Of a stretch of 64,000 nucleotides of DNA, positions 55,892 through 64,000 are shown piece after piece. The stretch covers positions 2,170,001-2,234,000 of the forward strand of contig NZ_CP091786.1 in assembly GCF_022024015.1 (NCBI RefSeq). The letters are read 5' to 3'. Position 1 is the first letter of the stretch; every line of letters begins with the position of its first letter. The DNA is from Prevotella sp. E9-3. GTDB lineage: Bacteria > Bacteroidota > Bacteroidia > Bacteroidales > Bacteroidaceae. Below the pieces are notes generated by a model. That model ran no database searches. It saw nothing but the letters and a program-made list of their open reading frames with translations, and was not told where the DNA came from. A program made the position numbers and the translations under genes.

Positions 55892-55960
55892 TTCTTTTTT
55901 AATCCAAAGGAATTTTGAAATAGTTGTATATGTAATATAGAATCCAGCGACGGAACTCAA

Positions 55961-56224
55961 ATGGTCGATAAACAGGAAATGAAGCAGAAAATGGTCGATA
56001 AATGGTCAGTAAAGTCATCTTTGGCTGAGAAAATGGTCGATATTTTGGATTTCGTGGCCGATAAAGATGAGAATACTACAGAAATTATTGTCTCTTACTT
56101 TGGCTTCACTCCCACCACCACTCTACCCCATTCCTACGATGATTGTATGATGAAAATTCTCCCTTTTTTCCACCTTTTTCTTTCTCGTTTTTCCCTTATT
56201 TTTTTCGAAAATCAAGACAAATAA
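55961..56224 (+). pseudogene. Remnant of the C-terminus of an AlbA_2-type ATP-binding regulator
   Basis: The 87-codon frame begins MVDKQEMKQKMVDKWSVKSS and continues KMVDILDFVADKDENTTEIIVSYFGFTPTTT, a Lys/Asp/Trp linker followed by a partial winged helix. That arrangement is common at the C-terminal end of AlbA_2/RecG-like ATP-binding proteins in Bacteroidota. The frame loses similarity after TPTTT and runs into the repeated sequence at 56212. The rest of the parent gene is not found upstream. I call it a remnant. Confidence 0.5.
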
Positions 56225-56695
56225 AATTCGCAATCTAGAACGGGGAGCCCTTGTTTTACCCCCTCATTATGTGTTCACGCCTCATTGCTTGAAGCAAAAA
56301 AACACCTGTTTTTCTACTATTTTCCTACTTTTTCATAGAAAAATGCATATTTTGGCGCTATTGTTCTTGATAGGATGGAAATTGCTTAACTGCTATGGTG
56401 AAATAGCACTTATACTATACTGTAACTGAACGTCCACTATACTGCAATGGAACGGTGGTTGCATTGCAACTGAATGGTGGTTACATTGCAACTGAATGAT
56501 AATTGTATTGGAATAGAATGGTGGTTTGGGTATAGCTGAAGTACTATTGCAACAGAATAGGAATACTACAACAGGAGAATACCAAAGGAAATACAATTGA
56601 TTGATATTCAGATAGTTCTAAAAATTACCCAAACTCGTCAAAACTCGCGTATTTCCGACCTACTTTACGTTTGGTGAATTTGACGCGAGTTTTGA
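56212..56695. repeat. Intergenic element, copy 2, related to 3781-4240
   Basis: Opens with TTTCGAAAATCAAGACAAAT and CTAGAACGGGGAG like copy 1, then a 22-bp tandem array. It ends in an inverted repeat AAACTCGCGT (56641-56650) and ACGCGAGTTT (56683-56692). Copy 1 keeps only the second half of that pair. No gene is credible here. Confidence 0.65.
56411..56542. repeat. 22-bp tandem repeat array, about 6 units
   Basis: Units start at 56411, 56433, 56455, 56477, 56499 and 56521, each 22 bp, for example GTGGTTGCATTGCAACTGAA plus TG. The core TGnAACTGAA(C/T)G is shared with the array at 3884-4026, and TATACTGTAAC occurs in both. Confidence 0.8.
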
Positions 56696-56780
56696 GCCCT
56701 ATTAGCATGTGAAAATTGGTCGATTTTTTCACCTTTTCGAGGTTCATAGCGTGTACAAAAAATAGGAAGAAAAAAGAAAT

Positions 56781-57560
56781 TATAACCGCGAGATTTCACC
56801 CCTGCATAGCACCAAAGATTTTGACACCAGATTATGGGTCACTTGCAGAAACCTCTGTACTACTAACCAAAATCTGCAAAACCGAGAAGCCATAACAGCA
56901 TTTTAGAAGTAAGATTTTATTATTAGATTTTCTGACAGATTTTAAGCGTAGCGCCCACACATTCTTGGTCATCGTTGCACTCCTTAAAATCGAACGAAAA
57001 ATCTAAAAAGAAAATCTTTGCTGCTACGCAGCTGGTCGGAAAGAAATTGGAATAATTAGAATAATTAATCCAAGAAGATATTATCGAACACGGATTTCAC
57101 AGATCTGACGGATTTTTTTTCGAACACAAATTATCCCTAATTGACACAAATATTTATTGGTCGTAAACGACCACGAATGGTATGCACTAGTTTTCAATTC
57201 GTTTCATCCTCGCATCTTTAGATGCAAAAAAATCCGTTTAATCCGTTCTATCGTGGTCGAAAAAAAAATAACAGTATTCTTCTGTGTTTTTTAAAGAAAA
57301 CCATAATAACCCATTTTATTTCACAAAATGAAAAACCCGGACCTACGGTCCTAAAAACCGCTATGCAGCGGCCAGAGATTTTTACGAACACGGATTGGAC
57401 GGATGGAACGGATTTTTATTCTTCTGTGTGAATTAAAAAAAAACGAGATAACCTCATTTTATTTCACAAAGGGGGTATTTTATGGCTTTTGTTTAAAAAT
57501 CCGTTCAATCCGTTCAATCCGTTGTCGAAAAAGAAAAGAGGTATTCTATGTTTTTTTTGT
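56781..57560. repeat. Modular intergenic repeat tract 3
   Basis: Contains a partial module C (56785-56830, CCGCGAGATTTCACCCCTGC) and a full one (56910-57032, CAGATTTTAAGCGTAGCGCC). A small hairpin GGTCGTAAACGACC (57160-57173), A-type runs (ATCCGTTTAATCCGTTCTAT), a reversed and truncated module B (57332-57373) and further A-type runs to 57535 follow. Between 55892 and 57683 I see no intact gene. Confidence 0.8.
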
Positions 57561-57683
57561 TTAATAATGGTTCTTTTTTTGATAAAAATGTGCACTATAT
57601 CATGTTAAAGTCTGTCATATCAAAGCCTACTTGAAGAATATTTCGTAACTTTACAACCAAATTATCCATAGGATTGTATCATC

Positions 57684-58016
57684 ATGAACGAGAATTTCGC
57701 TATAAAGCTCTTTGAGGGCAAGAAAGTGCGCATCGTATGGGATGCGGAGCAAGAAAAGTACTATTTCTCTGTAACAGATATAGTGCAGGTCTTGACAGAT
57801 TCCGTGAATCCACGCGATTACATTAAGAAAATGCTTCGTCGTGACCCTGAGCTGAAATCCAAGTGGGGGACAATTTGTCCCCCTGTTGAAATGTTGGCTC
57901 CAGATGGTAAGCGACGTAAGACCCAGGCTGCTGACCTCGAAGGTGTTTTCCGAATCATCCAAGCCATACCCTCCAAGAAAGCCGAACCTGATAACACTAT
58001 CAAGCAAGTAGCTTGA
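57684..58016 (+). pseudogene. Truncated BRO-N-domain protein
   Basis: 110 codons (MNENFAIKLFEGKKVRIVWD) match the N-terminal BRO domain found in phage-type antirepressors: YYFSVTDIVQVLTDSVNPRDYIKKMLRRDPEL, then GKRRKTQAADLEGVFRIIQAIPSKKAEP. Full-length relatives go on for well over 100 further residues, beginning SxKAEPFxxWLA. Here the frame leaves the family after KKAEP and stops inside the hairpin repeat at 58013. The repeat supplies the TGA. It is probably inactive or makes only the DNA-binding half. Confidence 0.7.
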
Positions 58017-58071
58017 TCATGGGGACTCTAGTGATCTGTTGATCAATAGAACCATCCCCGTGATCTCTCAT
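58013..58071. repeat. Hairpin repeat, left copy
   Basis: 59 bases starting TTGATCATGGGGAC and ending CCATCCCCGTGATCTCTCAT. Arms GATCATGGGGA and the reverse of TCCCCGTGATC form a hairpin. It lacks three bases of the GGGGACGGTTCT arm seen in the right copy. Confidence 0.8.
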
Positions 58072-58114
58072 TTGGAAATAATAATATAACCATTTAACAT
58101 TAAAGACCAACAAA

Positions 58115-58909
58115 ATGAAAACCCTGAAAATCTTCGCAATCCTCACCCTATCGATGCTGACGGCAACCCTTCAAGCACAAGAAAAAGAAAAGCCCCTGTC
58201 GCCCAAAGGCACACAAGTCATCGCCCACCGCGGCCACTGGGATGTCGACGGGTCTGCACAGAACTCACGCCGCTCGCTGCAGCTCGCCCTCGACATGGAC
58301 ATCTACGGCAGCGAGATAGACGTCTGGCTGACACGCGACGGCCACCTCTTCGTCAACCACGATGCCAGCTACGACGGTGTCACCCTGCAGGATGCCACGG
58401 CCGACGAGTGCCGCGCCCTCATTCTGAAGAATGGCGAACACATGCCCGAGCTGAAAGATATGCTTGCCCTGCTGAAGAAGAGCACCACCTCGACGAAGCT
58501 CATCATCGAAATCAAGGAATGCCGCACGCTACAGCAGAACCTCGAGTCGGCGCGACAGACCGTGAAGGCCGTGCGCAAGGCCGGCATGCAAAAGAAGGTG
58601 GAGTATATCTCTTTCTCCCTGGCCGCCTGCGTAGAGATAGCACGCCTCGACCCGACGGCCCGTGTAGCCTTCCTCAGCGGATGGATAACGCCGAAAGAAC
58701 TCCACAAGCTGGGCATCACCGGTCTGGACTACCACCTCGCCGTCTTCCAAGAGCATCCGGAATGGGTGAAGGAGGCTCATGAGCTGGGTATGTACACAAA
58801 CGTATGGACGATTGACAGTGACGAGCATTTCCGTAAGTTTCGCGACATGGGCATCGACTACATCACCACCAACAACCCCGAGGGTGCCGTGAACGTCGTC
58901 AGCCAATAG
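58115..58909 (+). CDS. Glycerophosphodiester phosphodiesterase, exported
   Basis: Hydrolyses glycerophosphodiesters from phospholipids to glycerol-3-phosphate and an alcohol. The 264-residue protein has a signal peptide (MKTLKIFAILTLSMLTATLQ, cleavage near AQ) and the GDPD core: VIAHRGHWD, ENS-like QNSRRSL, GSEIDVWLTRDGHLFVNHD and LIIEIKE, with the catalytic His pair and metal-binding Glu/Asp. VWTIDSDEHFRKFRDMGIDYITTNNPE is the expected end. Its codons are clearly richer in G and C than those of neighbours, and hairpin repeats flank it at 58013 and 58922, so it may have been acquired. Confidence 0.9.
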   Translation: MKTLKIFAILTLSMLTATLQAQEKEKPLSPKGTQVIAHRGHWDVDGSAQNSRRSLQLALDMDIYGSEIDVWLTRDGHLFVNHDASYDGVTLQDATADECRALILKNGEHMPELKDMLALLKKSTTSTKLIIEIKECRTLQQNLESARQTVKAVRKAGMQKKVEYISFSLAACVEIARLDPTARVAFLSGWITPKELHKLGITGLDYHLAVFQEHPEWVKEAHELGMYTNVWTIDSDEHFRKFRDMGIDYITTNNPEGAVNVVSQ

Positions 58910-58921
58910 CCAACAGCTAGT

Positions 58922-58983
58922 TTGATCATGGGGACGGTTCTGGTGATCTGTTAATCAATAGAACCATCCCCGTGATCTCTCAT
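58922..58983. repeat. Hairpin repeat, right copy
   Basis: 62 bases nearly identical to 58013-58071. GATCATGGGGACGGTTCT pairs with AGAACCATCCCCGTGATC through 18 positions, two of them G-U. The spacer contains GGTGATCTGTTAATCAAT. It resembles REP-type palindromes. It lies 12 bases after the GDPD stop. Confidence 0.8.
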
Positions 58984-58985
58984 GC

Positions 58986-59090
58986 TTATTCTTCGGTTAG
59001 ATCCTCTATCTGGTCAATGATGTCCTGGTACTGGCGCTGGGTCTTGAAGTGAATCTTAAAGCCGCAGATGCATCCGATGATGCCACCAAT
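58986..59090 (-). pseudogene. C-terminal fragment of a small gene
   Basis: On the minus strand a frame of 34 codons reads IGGIIGCICGFKIHFKTQRQ and ends QDIIDQIEDLTEE followed by TAA. The codon use looks genuine. The upstream side is cut by the GCATCTTTAGATGC junction of repeat tract 4, and no start codon is available. It looks like the tail of a short Gly-rich membrane protein. Confidence 0.4.
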
Positions 59091-59665
59091 GCATCTTTAG
59101 ATGCAAAAAAAATCCGTTTAATCCGTGGTCGAAAAAAAAATAGCAATATTCTTCTGTGTTATTTAAAGAAAACCGAGCAGAGATTTTTACGAACACGGAT
59201 TGGACGGATGGAACGGATTTTTTATTCTTCTGTGTGAATTTTTAAAAAAAACGAGTTCACCCTGCATAGCAGCAAAGATTTTGAAACAAGATTTTCCGGC
59301 AGATTTTAAGCGTAGCGCCCACACATTCTTGGTCGTCGTTGCACTCATCAAAATCGAACGAAAAATCGAAAAGGAAAATCTTATAAATATCCGTTCTATC
59401 CTCGCATCTTTAGATGCAAAAAAATCCGTTTAATCCGTTTAATCCGTGGTCGAAAAGAAATAACAGTATTCTTCTGCGTTTTTTAAAGAAAACCGAAATA
59501 ACCCATTTTATTTCACAAAGGGGGTATTTTATGGCTTTTGTTTAAAAATCCGTTCAATCCGTTCAATCCGTTGTCGAAAAAGAAAAGAGGTATTTTATGG
59601 TTTTTGTTTAAAAATCCGTTTAATCCGTGGTCGAAAAGAAATTTACGTGGTCGAAAAGAGTATTA
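59086..59665. repeat. Modular intergenic repeat tract 4
   Basis: Begins with GCATCTTTAGATGC (a 14-base hairpin also at 57211 and 59403) and A-type runs. Module C follows (59251-59385), then more A-type runs (ATCCGTTTAATCCGTTTAAT, ATCCGTTCAATCCGTTCAAT) up to the end of the NUDIX gene. Module B is missing. No gene lies in it. Confidence 0.8.
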
Positions 59666-60553
59666 TCGTGTTCTAAGTCTCTCCACCACTTCCAGGTCGG
59701 CAGGCAGCCACTTCACGCTGCCCAACTCATCCTTGGTGAGCCACTGCGCCGCTTCATGCTCATTCAGATGCAGGGCCTCCGTCTGCAAAGAGCAGAGATA
59801 ACAATGCATCTTCAAATGAAACTGAGGGTAGTCATACTCCACGGTGCACAGAAACTCATCCACGCTGATGTCCGCAGACAGTTCCTCACGAATCTCCCTC
59901 ATTAGTGCCTCCTCTGGAGCCTCCCCTACTTCCATCTTTCCGCCGGGGAACTCCCACCAGTCTTTCCATTCGCCATATCCACGCTGAGTAGTGAATATCT
60001 TATCCTCCTTGCGGATGATTGCTGCTACCACTTTTATTTGTTTCCAGGGTGTTAGGCGAGGAATGTATCGAGGCACGTATTGGCAATACGTGTCATACTC
60101 CTTTCCGAAGCGTGCGCGCAGTCCCGGCTCCTCCGACAAAGGGAAGTAAACCATATTGATAACAAGAAATATGACAGCCCAGATGCCGATAGCATAAGAT
60201 GCGAACAACCACGCTTCGCCAGTTAAAATCAGGGCGACTCCTGTAATCATCGGATTTCTCACATAGGCATAAGGGCCGGAAGTGATCAGACGGGTCGTGG
60301 CGTCCCATGGAGCCAATGTTCCTTTACCCTGTATCTGAAATAGTCTGATGGTCGAAATGGCCAGTATCAAACCAGCAAGGAAACAGATTACCCCTAACAT
60401 GAATCTCCACAGACAGAAATCACCCCAATGCCAATCAGTTATATACAATATGATTGCGGGGATAATAACACAAACAGTGACAGGCAATGCCATAATCGCC
60501 TTAACCACTCTAAAGTTCAAAGATCCAAATAAAGTGCGAAAAAAATATAGCAT
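59663..60553 (-). CDS. Isoprenylcysteine methyltransferase-like membrane domain fused to a NUDIX hydrolase
   Basis: 296 residues from the ATG at 60553 (MLYFFRTLFGSLNFRVVK), chosen because the longer frame starts inside the promoter box with TTG. The first 165 residues have four or five membrane helices and the ICMT/PEMT-like motif GPYAYVRNPMITG, then EEPGLRARFGKEYDTY, as in membrane methyltransferases. The last 125 are a MutT-type NUDIX domain (VVAAIIRKEDKIFTTQRG, WWEFPGGK) with the box GGKMEVGEAPEEALMREIRE followed by EL; the conserved Gly of EExGU is Ser. The substrates are unknown. The pairing of domains is uncommon. Confidence 0.8.
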   Translation of the reverse strand: MLYFFRTLFGSLNFRVVKAIMALPVTVCVIIPAIILYITDWHWGDFCLWRFMLGVICFLAGLILAISTIRLFQIQGKGTLAPWDATTRLITSGPYAYVRNPMITGVALILTGEAWLFASYAIGIWAVIFLVINMVYFPLSEEPGLRARFGKEYDTYCQYVPRYIPRLTPWKQIKVVAAIIRKEDKIFTTQRGYGEWKDWWEFPGGKMEVGEAPEEALMREIREELSADISVDEFLCTVEYDYPQFHLKMHCYLCSLQTEALHLNEHEAAQWLTKDELGSVKWLPADLEVVERLRTR

Positions 60554-60574
60554 GGAATATTCGAAGTTTTGCCA

Positions 60575-60582
60575 CAAAGTTA
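60575..60582 (-). promoter_or_regulatory. Promoter box of the NUDIX fusion gene
   Basis: TAACTTTG on the minus strand, 22 bases upstream of the ATG at 60553. Confidence 0.6.
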
Positions 60583-60703
60583 GGAATAATTTTTTAGAGA
60601 AAAGACTAAACGCCCCAAAAATCTCGCAAATATACTGGACGAGTTGAATTTAAATACGCAAAAGTAACTTGAAGATAGACAACACCTTAAAAAAAGTGGT
60701 AGT

Positions 60704-62251
60704 TTATTTTTTCCATATTTTGAATTCAGAGAATTCTGCCGGTTTTTCTTTGCTGTTTGCCAATACAGCGGATATGACACCAGGACGGGCTACTCTGTCC
60801 CATGGTGTGGTGTGACTTGCATCAGCACTGAAAGGTTCAAGTTCTTTCATGCCACTGCCATCATCATACATAAATGAAAGTTTTCGGCAGTCTTTCACTT
60901 CTGCCTGTAAACGGACGTTACGTTTCTTCATTGAAGTTTCGCTTGTAATGGTTTCCTTGCCGTTGCATTTTGAGACGACTTGCAGTTTTTTGTTCCGCAA
61001 AACCAATGCAACATAGTTTTCCGCATCACCATATAGCACTATTCCTCGCATTGACCGACCATCATTTAATACGTTCACGGAAAAACAGTAATCAGAGGCT
61101 GGTGCACGCTGGCATAAGGCTGCGACACTGGGTTCTTTAATACCATTTCCACTCAGGAGCAACTTACCATTGCCATTTATTTCAGCTTTAACATCGCAGT
61201 ATGTATAATTCCAAGTCCATGACACATCAAGTTTGTCACCTGCAAAATTATCGGCAAACTGATTCCATTCGTCTTGCTTTATGCCTTCGAATGGCATCGG
61301 CTGCCTACTGGTGGCGAGTCTGCCGGTCTTAAAGTGCGGCCATTGATCACTCCCAAACACGAGTTCTTGTATAATTGGTTGTCTGCCCATATAAAACTTA
61401 GCATCACGCTGATAGGCATGACACAGGTAATAGAATCTTCCGTCGGGGGTGGTAGTGACGGAGCCTTGCCCACATGAGAGGAAATCATCCGAGCGCATAA
61501 GAATAGGATTGTCGCTGTATTTTTGGAATGGCTCTGTCATCTTTTTAGATCGAGCCACACGTACCTCATAATCACTACCCGCTCCGCAGCATCCTCTTGC
61601 AGAATAGAGCAGGTAGTACCAATCGTCTTTATGGATAATGCACTGTCCCTCCATACCTATGGATTCCTCATCGGTAAGCAGAGTGAATGGTTCGCCCTCA
61701 AGACGAAGTCCATCGGGTGAAAGCTTGCAACATAGAATTTCTATCGGGCGTGGATCAAGTCCGTATGCCTTCCATGTGATATAGAGCTGCCCGTTGTCAT
61801 TAAACACGAATGCATCAATGCATTCCGAGCCAATGGCTATCAGTGGACCTTTATCTTCAAAGGCATTCTCTGGCGAATTGGCTACTGCCACTCCTATGCA
61901 GGATATATGGTCGCTTTTTCTCCGTGCGGTGTAATAGCAGTACACCTTATTATCATATACATACAACTCCGGAGCCCAGAATGAGCTTTCGGTCCATTCT
62001 GGCTTTTGTTCGAAAACGTGTCCCACCTGTACCCAATTCACCAAGTCCGTTGACTTGTAAACAGGATAAAACGGTGCCCACTCTGATGAAGTGCCAGAGG
62101 CATAGTAAACTCCGTCAAAACGAATAACAGAAGGGTCTGCCAAATCTGCTTTTATAACTGGATTTTGATAGAACTCAGGCTCTTGGGCATTGACATCACA
62201 AAAGGGAAATGCTACAAGAAGCAAATTGATAAGGTGTCTTATTTTGTTCAT
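60704..62251 (-). CDS. Glycoside hydrolase family 43-like protein
   Basis: Exported five-bladed beta-propeller enzyme, probably removing arabinose or xylose from plant polysaccharides. From the ATG at 62251 it has a signal peptide (MNKIRHLINLLLVAFPF, cleavage near VNAQ); starts at 62257 and 62284 are also open. Propeller motifs: NPVIKADLADPSVIRFDGVYY (catalytic-base Asp), WAPELYVYDNKVYCYYTA, ECIDAFVFNDNG and SIGMEGQCIIHKDDWYYLLYS (likely acid Glu). From about residue 340 a second beta-sandwich domain follows (FAGDKLDVSWTWNY). It is a single gene without a SusC/D pair in the window. Confidence 0.85.
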   Translation of the reverse strand: MNKIRHLINLLLVAFPFCDVNAQEPEFYQNPVIKADLADPSVIRFDGVYYASGTSSEWAPFYPVYKSTDLVNWVQVGHVFEQKPEWTESSFWAPELYVYDNKVYCYYTARRKSDHISCIGVAVANSPENAFEDKGPLIAIGSECIDAFVFNDNGQLYITWKAYGLDPRPIEILCCKLSPDGLRLEGEPFTLLTDEESIGMEGQCIIHKDDWYYLLYSARGCCGAGSDYEVRVARSKKMTEPFQKYSDNPILMRSDDFLSCGQGSVTTTPDGRFYYLCHAYQRDAKFYMGRQPIIQELVFGSDQWPHFKTGRLATSRQPMPFEGIKQDEWNQFADNFAGDKLDVSWTWNYTYCDVKAEINGNGKLLLSGNGIKEPSVAALCQRAPASDYCFSVNVLNDGRSMRGIVLYGDAENYVALVLRNKKLQVVSKCNGKETITSETSMKKRNVRLQAEVKDCRKLSFMYDDGSGMKELEPFSADASHTTPWDRVARPGVISAVLANSKEKPAEFSEFKIWKK

Positions 62252-62281
62252 TTGCATGTTGAAAATAGAATTAACGCTGGG

Positions 62282-62289
62282 CAAAAATA
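62282..62289 (-). promoter_or_regulatory. Promoter box of the GH43 gene
   Basis: TATTTTTG on the minus strand fits TAnnTTTG, about 25-30 bases before the candidate starts at 62257 and 62251. Confidence 0.5.
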
Positions 62290-62470
62290 CGAAAGTCCTT
62301 GATTACATGTTATAAAGTCTGTACATTATGATATAAAAATTGAACCAACCGCATTTTTTTTACATCAAATTATTAACAAGGCCGGGCAAGCGAGGCGTTG
62401 AATTTATCGTTCCTGGTACAATCATGTATAAAAATAGTTTCTCGATGATGATTTTCTCAAAGCTTTTGCT

Positions 62471-62478
62471 TAACTTTG
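62471..62478 (+). promoter_or_regulatory. Promoter box of the permease gene
   Basis: TAACTTTG lies 15 bases before the ATG at 62493. Because it falls inside the longer reading frame, it points to 62493 as the true start. Confidence 0.55.
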
Positions 62479-62492
62479 CAGCGGAGTCCAAA

Positions 62493-63761
62493 ATGGCCTC
62501 CTTGCATATGCCGGTATTTTATTCGTCACTGTTGAACGTGGTCTGCGAGATGGCTCCCTATCTGCTATTGGGATTCTTTATCGCAGGTGTGCTGCACGTA
62601 TTCGTGCCGCAGAGGTTCTATGCCAATTATCTTTCACGGAAAAATAAGTTTTCCGTTGTTTGGGCAGCGTTGTTGGGTGTACCGCTACCGCTGTGTTCGT
62701 GCGGAGTAATCCCAACGGCTATCGGACTCAGAAACGAGAAGGCTTCGAAGGGAGCCATTGCCTCATTTCTGATTGCTACGCCACAGACGGGCATTGACTC
62801 CATTCTGGCCACATTCTCGCTGATGGGACTTGGGTTTGCCATTATCCGTCCTACGGCAGCGCTTATCACAGGCATCTGCGGCGGATTGCTGGTAAACAGA
62901 CTGGTGAAGGAGGATTCATGCTGCTCTTTATCGGAAAACTCTCAACTTTCAGCTCTCCGCTCTCAACCCAAAATTTGGCGTGTTCTGAAGTATGCCTACT
63001 ATGACATGCTTCGCGACATCGGTCTGCGACTGCTTATCGGTCTTATCGTGGCAGCATTGATTCAGGTGGCGGTGCCCGACGAGTTCTTCCTGAGTTTCGG
63101 CAGTCAACCGCTATTGCAGATGCTGGTGATACTGGTCATCGCCATACCTATGTATATCTGCTCTACGGGTAGTATCCCTGTGGCGGCGGCATTGATGATG
63201 AAAGGACTGTCGCCAGGTGCAGCATTAGTGATGCTGATGGCTGGACCTGCGGTCAACCTTGCCTCTATCCTCGTGGTTCATAAGTCGATGGGCAGGCGCT
63301 TTACCGCTATCTATCTGATGACCATCGTAGGGTTTTCCATTCTATTCGGACTACTGCTCAATGCCACGGGAATCAATTTTACCACAGGCGCTGAGGATAT
63401 TTGCTGCATGAGTAAATCTGCTCTGCCGAGCCCGTTTAAAATTGTTTGCGCTACAGTATTAACAATATTAATTATATTTGCTCTTATAATGAAGTTTTTC
63501 AGTAAGTTTATTTCCAAAAAGCCATTAGATCCTGACGTGACCGTATATCGTGTTGAGGACATGCATTGCAGTCATTGCGAGGCAGCCGTAGTGCGTGCCG
63601 TTGAGGAAGTGCCTGGCGTAGAAAAGGCCAAGGCCAGTGCCTCTGCCAATACCCTCACCATCAAAGGCCACGCTACGGAAGAGACCATTCGCGCAGCCGT
63701 TGAGGGCATAGGATATACGTTCAAAGGGAAGACATGTTTATCTATGCGAAGGCCACAGTAA
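62493..63761 (+). CDS. SO_0444-type Cu/Zn efflux permease with C-terminal HMA domain
   Basis: Inner-membrane permease that probably exports copper or zinc. The start at 62493 ([17 protein letters not shown]) gives 422 residues and follows the promoter box; an open frame extends upstream to 62340 without support. About eight helices are seen, with family motifs [27 protein letters not shown] and [17 protein letters not shown] loop ([16 protein letters not shown]) is encoded by a repeat-like sequence. The last 65 residues are a heavy-metal-associated domain with the metal-binding [11 protein letters not shown]. Its end overlaps the convergent hppA by 20 bases. Confidence 0.85.
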   Translation: MASLHMPVFYSSLLNVVCEMAPYLLLGFFIAGVLHVFVPQRFYANYLSRKNKFSVVWAALLGVPLPLCSCGVIPTAIGLRNEKASKGAIASFLIATPQTGIDSILATFSLMGLGFAIIRPTAALITGICGGLLVNRLVKEDSCCSLSENSQLSALRSQPKIWRVLKYAYYDMLRDIGLRLLIGLIVAALIQVAVPDEFFLSFGSQPLLQMLVILVIAIPMYICSTGSIPVAAALMMKGLSPGAALVMLMAGPAVNLASILVVHKSMGRRFTAIYLMTIVGFSILFGLLLNATGINFTTGAEDICCMSKSALPSPFKIVCATVLTILIIFALIMKFFSKFISKKPLDPDVTVYRVEDMHCSHCEAAVVRAVEEVPGVEKAKASASANTLTIKGHATEETIRAAVEGIGYTFKGKTCLSMRRPQ

Positions 63762-64000
63762 GACCTGCCATCACAATGCTGACCATCGACATCAGTTTGA
63801 TGAGGATGTTCAGCGAAGGACCACTGGTATCCTTAAAGGGATCGCCCACGGTATCGCCCACAATGCAGGCTTTATGAGCAAACGAGCCCTTACCGCCAAA
63901 GTTGCCCTCTTCAATATTCTTCTTGGCATTGTCCCACGCACCGCCGGCATTGGCCATGAACACAGCAAGAGTGAATCCGCCTGCCAGTCCGCCTACAAGC
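63742..64000 (-). CDS. hppA: Membrane-bound ion-translocating pyrophosphatase, C-terminal part
   Basis: Hydrolyses cytoplasmic pyrophosphate and uses the energy to pump H+ or Na+. Only the C-terminal 86 residues are in the window; the frame stays open to base 64000. [50 protein letters not shown] and [13 protein letters not shown] are the highly conserved last active-site and membrane segments of the family. Complete members are about 700 residues or more. Ion specificity depends on residues outside the window. Confidence 0.95.
   Translation of the reverse strand, partial: LVGGLAGGFTLAVFMANAGGAWDNAKKNIEEGNFGGKGSFAHKACIVGDTVGDPFKDTSGPSLNILIKLMSMVSIVMAGLTVAFA

Noticed and set aside
56393..56596. 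67-codon minus-strand frame over the second 22-bp array
   Set aside because: Again a by-product of the repeats, without promoter or conserved sequence.
57222..57431. Short frames in the modular repeat tracts (also 45676-45978, 46662-46988, 47074-47397, 59200-59433, 59538-59801)
   Set aside because: They consist of repeat modules read in one frame and resemble each other only because the DNA is repeated.
44663..59665. Complete integrative element at tRNA-Arg
   Set aside because: No integrase, excisionase, mobilisation or transposase gene is visible, so the region can only be called accessory, not a defined mobile element.
62340..62492. N-terminal extension of the permease
   Set aside because: It begins with TTG, is not membrane-like in a family-typical way, and contains the promoter box at 62471-62478.

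Overview
The window looks like a chromosome segment of a Bacteroidales bacterium, most probably Prevotella or a close relative. The evidence is Bacteroidota-type promoters (a TAnnTTTG box, several with TTTG/TTG 19-20 bp upstream) in front of most transcription units, weak Shine-Dalgarno signals, an 11-subunit Nuo complex without NuoEFG, TamL, PPi-dependent phosphofructokinase, a membrane pyrophosphatase and a GH43 enzyme. This assignment is by recognition of protein families; no database search was run.

Layout. 1-3.7 kb: end of an exopolysaccharide operon (sugar-phosphate transferase, outer-membrane beta-barrel, YjbH-like protein, nucleotidyltransferase-like protein). 3.7-4.4 kb: a noncoding stretch with a 22-bp tandem repeat. 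4.4-14.6 kb: nuoA-B-CD-H-I-J-K-L-M-N on the minus strand. 14.8-23.1 kb: ZIP transporter, pflB-pflA, a minus-strand group (OmpA-like lipoprotein, mtgA, DbpA-like helicase), and proS. 23.2-31.7 kb: MBL hydrolase, TamL, a TrmH-like methyltransferase, an MltF-like lytic transglycosylase and hisG-hisD-hisC. 31.8-35.1 kb: a four-gene cluster (VTC domain, DUF4956, DUF2490, Cthe_2159-like). 35.2-44.6 kb: GH25 lysozyme, pfp, acyltransferase, a secreted amidase-like protein, YgiQ and a PP2C-like protein. 44.66 kb: tRNA-Arg(TCT).

From the tRNA to about 59.7 kb the window is accessory in character: tandem copies of the tRNA 3' end, an orphan antitoxin, two small membrane-protein genes, a two-gene helicase/nuclease operon, gene remnants (an AlbA_2-type tail, a BRO-N fragment, a short C-terminal fragment), a GC-rich glycerophosphodiesterase between two copies of a hairpin repeat, and four tracts of modular intergenic repeats. 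After that come a methyltransferase-like/NUDIX fusion, GH43, a metal-efflux permease fused to an HMA domain, and the 3' part of hppA.

How parts work together. Nuo would couple oxidation of a reduced carrier to quinone reduction and ion pumping. PflB/PflA make formate and acetyl-CoA. Pfp and HppA both use pyrophosphate, and the VTC-domain gene may belong to the same phosphate economy. The best candidate for an undescribed system is the operon at 47.4-55.3 kb. One protein joins a DEDD-type exonuclease, a RecQ helicase and a UvrD-type helicase in 1566 residues. The other joins a PLD-type nuclease, an SF2 helicase and a DUF3427-like region in 1070 residues.
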